Source of the DNA: Enhygromyxa salina
Lineage (GTDB): Bacteria > Myxococcota_A > Polyangia > Nannocystales > Nannocystaceae
Assembly: GCF_002994615.1 (NCBI RefSeq)
Contig: NZ_PVNK01000079.1
Coordinates: 1 to 37,125 of the forward strand
Direction of reading: 5' to 3'
DNA length: 37,125 bases
Part shown: piece after piece, positions 33,500 to 37,125 of the stretch
Layout of the letters: each line of letters begins with the position of its first letter
Position numbering within the stretch: the stretch's first letter is position 1
The notes under the pieces: model-generated
The model's database searches: none
What the model was told of the DNA's origin: nothing
The model's input: the letters and a program-made list of their open reading frames with translations, nothing else
Translations under genes and position numbers: made by a program

Positions 33500-33919
33500 A
33501 TGCACTCGACCGCGCGCGCTCCAATTCGCATCACCCCTCTTCCTCGCCCCGGCCGCCGCGTCGTCGAACGCCGCAAGCAGCGTTCGAACGGGACGGCCGA
33601 CGCGCTCGAGCTGGCCCTGTCCGCCGCGGCCGACGGCGGCGTGCTCGACGTGGTCCTGATCGCCGACGACTTCGGCATGTTGGTCGCAAGCAGCAACACG
33701 ACCCTCGACCTCGAGATGCTTGCGGCGATCACACCAATCGTGTCCCGAGGCCGCGCCAAGGCCAGCATCAAGCGCAACGGCGAACATCGGGACCTGAGCG
33801 TCAAGTCGATCCGGGTGCTCGACGAGACCCTCCACATCGCGGCCCTCGGCGGCGACCCCTCGACCCGGGCCCTCAGCGTGATGCGGACCGTGACCGCGGC
33901 TCGCCGGATCCTCGCCTAG
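33500..33919 (+). CDS. Small protein with possible roadblock/LC7-like domain
   Basis: The 139-residue product from ATG 33500 is preceded by AGGAGA about 5 bases upstream. After a basic N-terminal 35 residues (RITPLPRPGRRVVERRK), the rest resembles the roadblock/LC7 fold: a helix (TADALELALSAAAD), then VLDVVLIADDFGMLVASS, DLEMLAAITPIVSRG, and two further strands (LSVKSIRVLDETLHIAALGG) and a final helix. Roadblock proteins partner small GTPases in bacteria (MglB with MglA). The match is by pattern only and no small Ras-like GTPase is nearby. A hairpin follows the gene, so it is probably a single-gene unit. The strong ribosome site and operator-like upstream sequence suggest regulated expression. 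Confidence 0.7.
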   Translation: MHSTARAPIRITPLPRPGRRVVERRKQRSNGTADALELALSAAADGGVLDVVLIADDFGMLVASSNTTLDLEMLAAITPIVSRGRAKASIKRNGEHRDLSVKSIRVLDETLHIAALGGDPSTRALSVMRTVTAARRILA

Positions 33920-33930
33920 CAGCCGACCAG

Positions 33931-33960
33931 GCGCGGCGAGAGCCGAGCTCGCCGGGCTTT
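33931..33960 (+). terminator. Probable terminator after the roadblock-like gene
   Basis: CGGCGAG (33934-33940) pairs with CTCGCCG (33948-33954) around a 7-base loop; two more pairs extend the stem past one mismatch, followed by a TTT. It begins 12 bp after the stop codon. Confidence 0.55.
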
Positions 33961-33993
33961 GGCGGATCCTCCGCGAACCGTTACACTCGCCGC

Positions 33994-34701
33994 ATGGCCG
34001 TCGAGCCCGCGGAAGCCGAGGAGATCCGCAACCATCTGTTGCGGTATGCCGGTTGGGACAAGGTCCCTGAGGAGGTCATCAAGACCTTCAGTGAGAGCGC
34101 CACGCGTGTGGAGCTCAAGCGGAAGCGGCCAGTGTTTCGCCGCGGTGACCCTGGACCGGGTCTGTTCTTGGTGCGCTCCGGCGAGTTCAAGCTCAGCTTG
34201 ATCTCGTCAGAAGGTCGAGAGCAGATCTTGTATCTAGCTGGACCGGGCAAGCTCATCGGTGAGGGCTTCTTGCCCCGTGAAGTCCAGTGTGCCGCGTCAG
34301 CCTTTGCGATGACCGACGGCGAGGTCTGGCGCTTCGACACCGACCTGGTCATCAAGCTGCTGTCGCAGTCCGAGGCCATGGCCTTCGCGTTGATGCGCCA
34401 CCAGGCCTTCCGCGCCAACCGGCTGATCGACCTGATCTTGGATCTCTCGCTGCGCTCGGTTCAGCGGCGGCTCGCGAGCTTCTTGTACACGCTCGCGCTG
34501 CGCAGCGGCGCGGAGCAGGGCAAGGCCCACGTGATCCCGCGAGCCCTCGACATGAACACTGTCGCGGCCCGGCTCGGGACCGTGCGCGAGGAGATCTCCC
34601 GCGCGCTCAACCGCATGCAGCGAGAAGGCATCCTCAAGCTCAGCCGCCAGGAGATCGTCGTCCTGGATCTCGGCGCGCTCGAGATGGTCACCTACGAGTG
34701 A
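33994..34701 (+). CDS. Crp/Fnr-family transcriptional regulator
   Basis: The 235-residue product has an N-terminal cyclic-nucleotide-type beta-roll (about 25-130; KRPVFRRGDPGPGLFLVRSGEFKLSLI, YLAGPGKLIGEGFL), a long dimerisation helix, and a C-terminal winged HTH (about 185-225; TVAARLGTVREEISRALNRMQREGI). The usual Arg-Ser that binds cAMP phosphate appears to be replaced (CAASAFAM), and no Fnr-type cysteine cluster is seen. It therefore probably answers to another signal or none. The start is ATG 33994. The S41-like lipoprotein gene begins 4 bp after its stop, so they are co-transcribed. Its DNA site is unknown; the half-sites at 33455-33480 do not look like the standard Crp consensus. Confidence 0.93.
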   Translation: MAVEPAEAEEIRNHLLRYAGWDKVPEEVIKTFSESATRVELKRKRPVFRRGDPGPGLFLVRSGEFKLSLISSEGREQILYLAGPGKLIGEGFLPREVQCAASAFAMTDGEVWRFDTDLVIKLLSQSEAMAFALMRHQAFRANRLIDLILDLSLRSVQRRLASFLYTLALRSGAEQGKAHVIPRALDMNTVAARLGTVREEISRALNRMQREGILKLSRQEIVVLDLGALEMVTYE

Positions 34702-34705
34702 GCCC

Positions 34706-36241
34706 ATGGGCGCGGCGGACCACGGCCCGCTGACACGCGCGACCGAGCGCAACCTGGCCTTGGGGTCGGGCTTGGGCTTGGCCCTGGTCGCCGCGCTCGC
34801 GCTGCTCGGCCCGAGCGCGGGCTGCAAGCGCAAGGAGCCCAAGGACGACCCCCACTCCCTCGCCGCGCTCGAGGCCGAGGGCCCGCCGCACACCCCGAGC
34901 TGTCGCTCCTGGGAAGACCTCGACTTCAGCTCGCTCCCGGCCCTGCCCGAGGGCGCCCACGTGGCCGCCTTCGATCAGGTCTGGCGCACCGTCGCGCAAA
35001 AACACTACGACCCGACCCTCGCCTGCCTCGACTGGCTCGCGCTGCGCGAGCAGTACGGCCAAAAGGTCGCCGCGGCGGGCGACGACGCCGCGGCCGCCTA
35101 CGCCGCGATCAACGAGCTGCTCGGCCTCCTCGGCCAGAGCCACCTCCACGCCACGGCCCCGACCCCGACCGCGAAGCGCGAGCGCGAGACCGGACCCGCG
35201 ACGGTGCCGATCACGGTTCGCTGGCTGCCGCTCACCGCCAAAGATCCCGCGGCGAAGCGAGGCGCGGTCGTCGTTGACGAGGCCGTCGATGGCCACGACA
35301 GCGGCGTGCCACGCGGCGCGATCTTGACCGAGGTCGCAGGCGAGTCCGTCGAGGAGCTCGCCCGGGACGTCGCCGAGGGCGTCGCGGCCCGCGGCGGCCG
35401 AGCCACCGAGACCGGTTTCATGGTCGCCCAGGCGATCGGCTCGATGCTCAGCTGCCCCGAGGGCGGGTCCAAGCAGCTGAGCTTCCTCGATCCCGGCAAC
35501 GAAGACGCCGCGCGGACGGTCGAGATCCCCTGCTTCTTGCCCGAGGGCGAGCGGGTCAGCCTCGGCAACCTGCGCAATCTTCCGACGACCGTCGAGTGGC
35601 GGATGATCGGGGCGCCGGGCGAGACCGAGGCCGAGGCCGAGGCCGAGGAAAACATCGGCTACCTCGCCTTCAATTTTTGGATGCTGCCGATGACCGAGCG
35701 CGTGCGCGCGGGCGTCGACGAGCTGCGCGAAGCCGGGATGACGGCGCTGATCATCGATCTGCGCGGCAACCCCGGGGGCGTCGGCGCCATGTCGATCCCG
35801 ATCGCCCGGATGTTCGTGCGCGAGGGCACCAGCCTCGGCCGCCTCCAGATGCGCGAGTTCAACCAAGAGTTCAAGATCGAGCCCAACCCCGCAGCCTTCG
35901 ACGGACCCCTCGCGATCCTGGTCGACGAGGGCACGGCCAGCACCTCGGAGATCTTCGCCGTCGGGATGCGCGACGTCGGACGGGTGACGATCGTCGGCGC
36001 GGGCCCGAGCGCCGGGATGGCCCTGCCCTCGATGATCGAGACCCTGCCCGACGGCGGGCTGATCCAGTACGTCGTCGGCGACTATCGCAGCGCCAAGGGC
36101 AGCGCCGCCGAGGGCGAGGGCGTGATCCCGGAGGTCCTCGTCGACGAGTCACGCGCCGACTATGCCGCGCGCCGTGACCCCGTGGTCGAGGCCGCCGTCG
36201 ACCACCTCCGTCAGCGCCTGCGAGACTCCGCCTCAAATTAG
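34706..36241 (+). CDS. S41-type protease-like lipoprotein without the conserved lysine
   Basis: The 511-residue product has a signal sequence with lipobox Ser-Ala-Gly-Cys40. A helical region follows (AFDQVWRTVAQKHYDPTLACLDW), with LLGQSHLHA near 141-149, which may hold the catalytic His of the non-CTP branch. The C-terminal S41 core has LIIDLRGNPGGVGAMSIP and Ser412 in GTASTSE. The lysine found in CtpA-type enzymes is replaced by Met438 (PSAGMALPS). It may be a His/Ser-type S41 enzyme (tricorn-like) or an inactive relative. A PDZ-like segment (GVPRGAILTEVAGESVEELA) sits between. The start is ATG 34706; the next lipoprotein gene follows directly. It is likely anchored in the inner or outer membrane facing the periplasm. 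Confidence 0.85.
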   Translation: MGAADHGPLTRATERNLALGSGLGLALVAALALLGPSAGCKRKEPKDDPHSLAALEAEGPPHTPSCRSWEDLDFSSLPALPEGAHVAAFDQVWRTVAQKHYDPTLACLDWLALREQYGQKVAAAGDDAAAAYAAINELLGLLGQSHLHATAPTPTAKRERETGPATVPITVRWLPLTAKDPAAKRGAVVVDEAVDGHDSGVPRGAILTEVAGESVEELARDVAEGVAARGGRATETGFMVAQAIGSMLSCPEGGSKQLSFLDPGNEDAARTVEIPCFLPEGERVSLGNLRNLPTTVEWRMIGAPGETEAEAEAEENIGYLAFNFWMLPMTERVRAGVDELREAGMTALIIDLRGNPGGVGAMSIPIARMFVREGTSLGRLQMREFNQEFKIEPNPAAFDGPLAILVDEGTASTSEIFAVGMRDVGRVTIVGAGPSAGMALPSMIETLPDGGLIQYVVGDYRSAKGSAAEGEGVIPEVLVDESRADYAARRDPVVEAAVDHLRQRLRDSASN

Positions 36242-36249
36242 TGATCGCC

Positions 36250-37125
36250 ATGCCGCGCCTGTCCAAGCTCTCCCACGTCTCTTCGTCACTCGTAGCCCTC
36301 GCCTTCGTGCTCACCAGCGCCTCGTGCAGCTCCCAAGACAAGGCCACGCCCAAGGCCGACGCGCCCTCTTCCGAGGCCAAGCAAGACGCGAAGACCCCGG
36401 CGCCCGCCGAACAGCTGCCCGACGGCGCCGAGCTGCTCACGGCCCACGTCGAGGCCGCGGGCGGGGCCGACAAGATCGCCAAATTCGAGACCGTCCACGC
36501 CGAGGGCACCGTCGACACCGGTCAACAAAAGCTCGTCGGCACCATGCACATGTGGTGGCAAAAGGGCGGCAAATTCTATCTCGAGCAAGACGTCGAAGGG
36601 GTCGGCAAGAGCCGCGCCGGCTACGACGGCGAGACGATCTGGCTCGACGACCCGATCACCGGGCTGCGCGTGCTCGAGGGCGAGGAGGCGGCGTCCTACA
36701 TTCAGACCTCGCTGATGTTCCCGGGTCACGACTGGCGCCAGCACTTCTCCGCGGCCAAGACCCTCGGCAAGCAGCGCACCGATGAGGGCGAGGTCTGGGA
36801 GGTCGAGCTCGTGTCCAAGGCCGGCCCCGACGTAATCGTCGGGCTCGACGTCGACACCAAGCTGATCCGCTACATGAAGACGACCCAGATCACGCTGATG
36901 GGGCCGCTGCCGATCGAGGCCCACACCGAGGACTACCAGCTCGTCGAGGGCTACAAATTCTCGATGAAGAAGCGCAGCTCGATCAAGGCGCTGATCGAGC
37001 TCGAAGAAGAGATCACCAAGTTCGAGGTCAACGTGCCGATCGACGAGTCGATGTTCGTGTTCCCGAGCAAGCGCGAGCAGGTCCCCGCCGACCCCGCCGA
37101 GCAACCTCCAGTCGAGGCCCCCGCC
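36250..37125 (+). CDS. Lipoprotein with LolA-like fold, 3' end missing
   Basis: The frame is open from ATG 36250 to the end of the window (292 codons, no stop). GTG 36241, overlapping the previous stop by one base, is an alternative start. A signal peptide ends in the lipobox Ser-Ala-Ser-Cys26. After an Ala/Lys/Pro-rich linker, residues from about 58 (LLTAHVEAAGGADKIAKFET, VHAEGTVDTG) resemble LolA/LolB-like or M16-associated domains that begin with a glycine-bearing helix and form a curved beta sheet for lipid or peptide. The final visible residues are Pro/Ala/Glu-rich, suggesting the end is near. It is probably co-transcribed with the S41-like lipoprotein. Function is not known. Confidence 0.75.
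   Translation, partial: MPRLSKLSHVSSSLVALAFVLTSASCSSQDKATPKADAPSSEAKQDAKTPAPAEQLPDGAELLTAHVEAAGGADKIAKFETVHAEGTVDTGQQKLVGTMHMWWQKGGKFYLEQDVEGVGKSRAGYDGETIWLDDPITGLRVLEGEEAASYIQTSLMFPGHDWRQHFSAAKTLGKQRTDEGEVWEVELVSKAGPDVIVGLDVDTKLIRYMKTTQITLMGPLPIEAHTEDYQLVEGYKFSMKKRSSIKALIELEEEITKFEVNVPIDESMFVFPSKREQVPADPAEQPPVEAPA

Overview
The window is about 37 kb of very GC-rich DNA (strong G/C preference at third codon positions, GTG starts common) carrying ordinary bacterial housekeeping genes mixed with large Ala/Pro/Glu-rich, repeat-bearing proteins. A TonB-dependent-receptor-like protein, an OmpA-domain lipoprotein and several lipobox lipoproteins show a Gram-negative envelope. The Lys/Ala-rich histone H1-like protein, the TPR proteins with one membrane span, and the tandem dynamin-like GTPases fit a myxobacterium (Myxococcota, possibly the Nannocystis/Plesiocystis side). 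That placement is inference from gene style, not from a marker gene.

Layout. 3-4233 (+): the end of a TPR membrane protein, then the tightly packed tsaD-rsmA-mutM group (tRNA t6A modification, 16S rRNA dimethylation, oxidised-base repair). 4234-4766: a long non-coding leader. 4767-6429 (+): an ECF sigma factor overlapping a single-span TPR protein that may be its regulator. 6520-9603 (-): pepA aminopeptidase followed by a GMC-type flavin oxidoreductase. 9604-10510: a regulatory region with 21-bp-spaced repeats and a clear promoter, the H1-like gene and its terminator. 10593-15651 (-): a DUF72-like gene, a TPR protein with a Lys/Gly tract and a long Asp/Glu/Ser repeat, and a POT-family transporter with an unusual insertion.

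15786-22430 (+): a compact three-gene cassette, the most interesting part of the window. It encodes an M48-like protein that has lost its zinc-site residues, a membrane-anchored dynamin-like GTPase with a long Ser/Glu/Pro repeat, and a second dynamin-like GTPase fused to a roughly 600-residue helical/TPR-like N-terminus. Spacing of 5 and 16 bp suggests one transcript and one machine, perhaps for membrane remodelling, stress or defence; no function is demonstrated by the sequence.

22542-26076 (+): hisH-hisA-hisF-hisIE-plsY, part of the histidine pathway coupled to the first acyltransferase of phospholipid synthesis, converging on proC (-). 27085-30899 (+): a small membrane protein, a Cys-rich OmpA-domain lipoprotein and a TonB-dependent-receptor-like outer-membrane protein. 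30903-33327 (-): a 57-residue orphan protein, a DUF938 methyltransferase and a secreted C-terminal-processing protease (S41). 33446-37125 (+): a promoter with spaced half-sites, a possible roadblock/LC7 protein, a Crp/Fnr-type regulator, a second S41-type lipoprotein lacking the usual lysine, and the start of a lipoprotein with a LolA-like fold that runs off the end.
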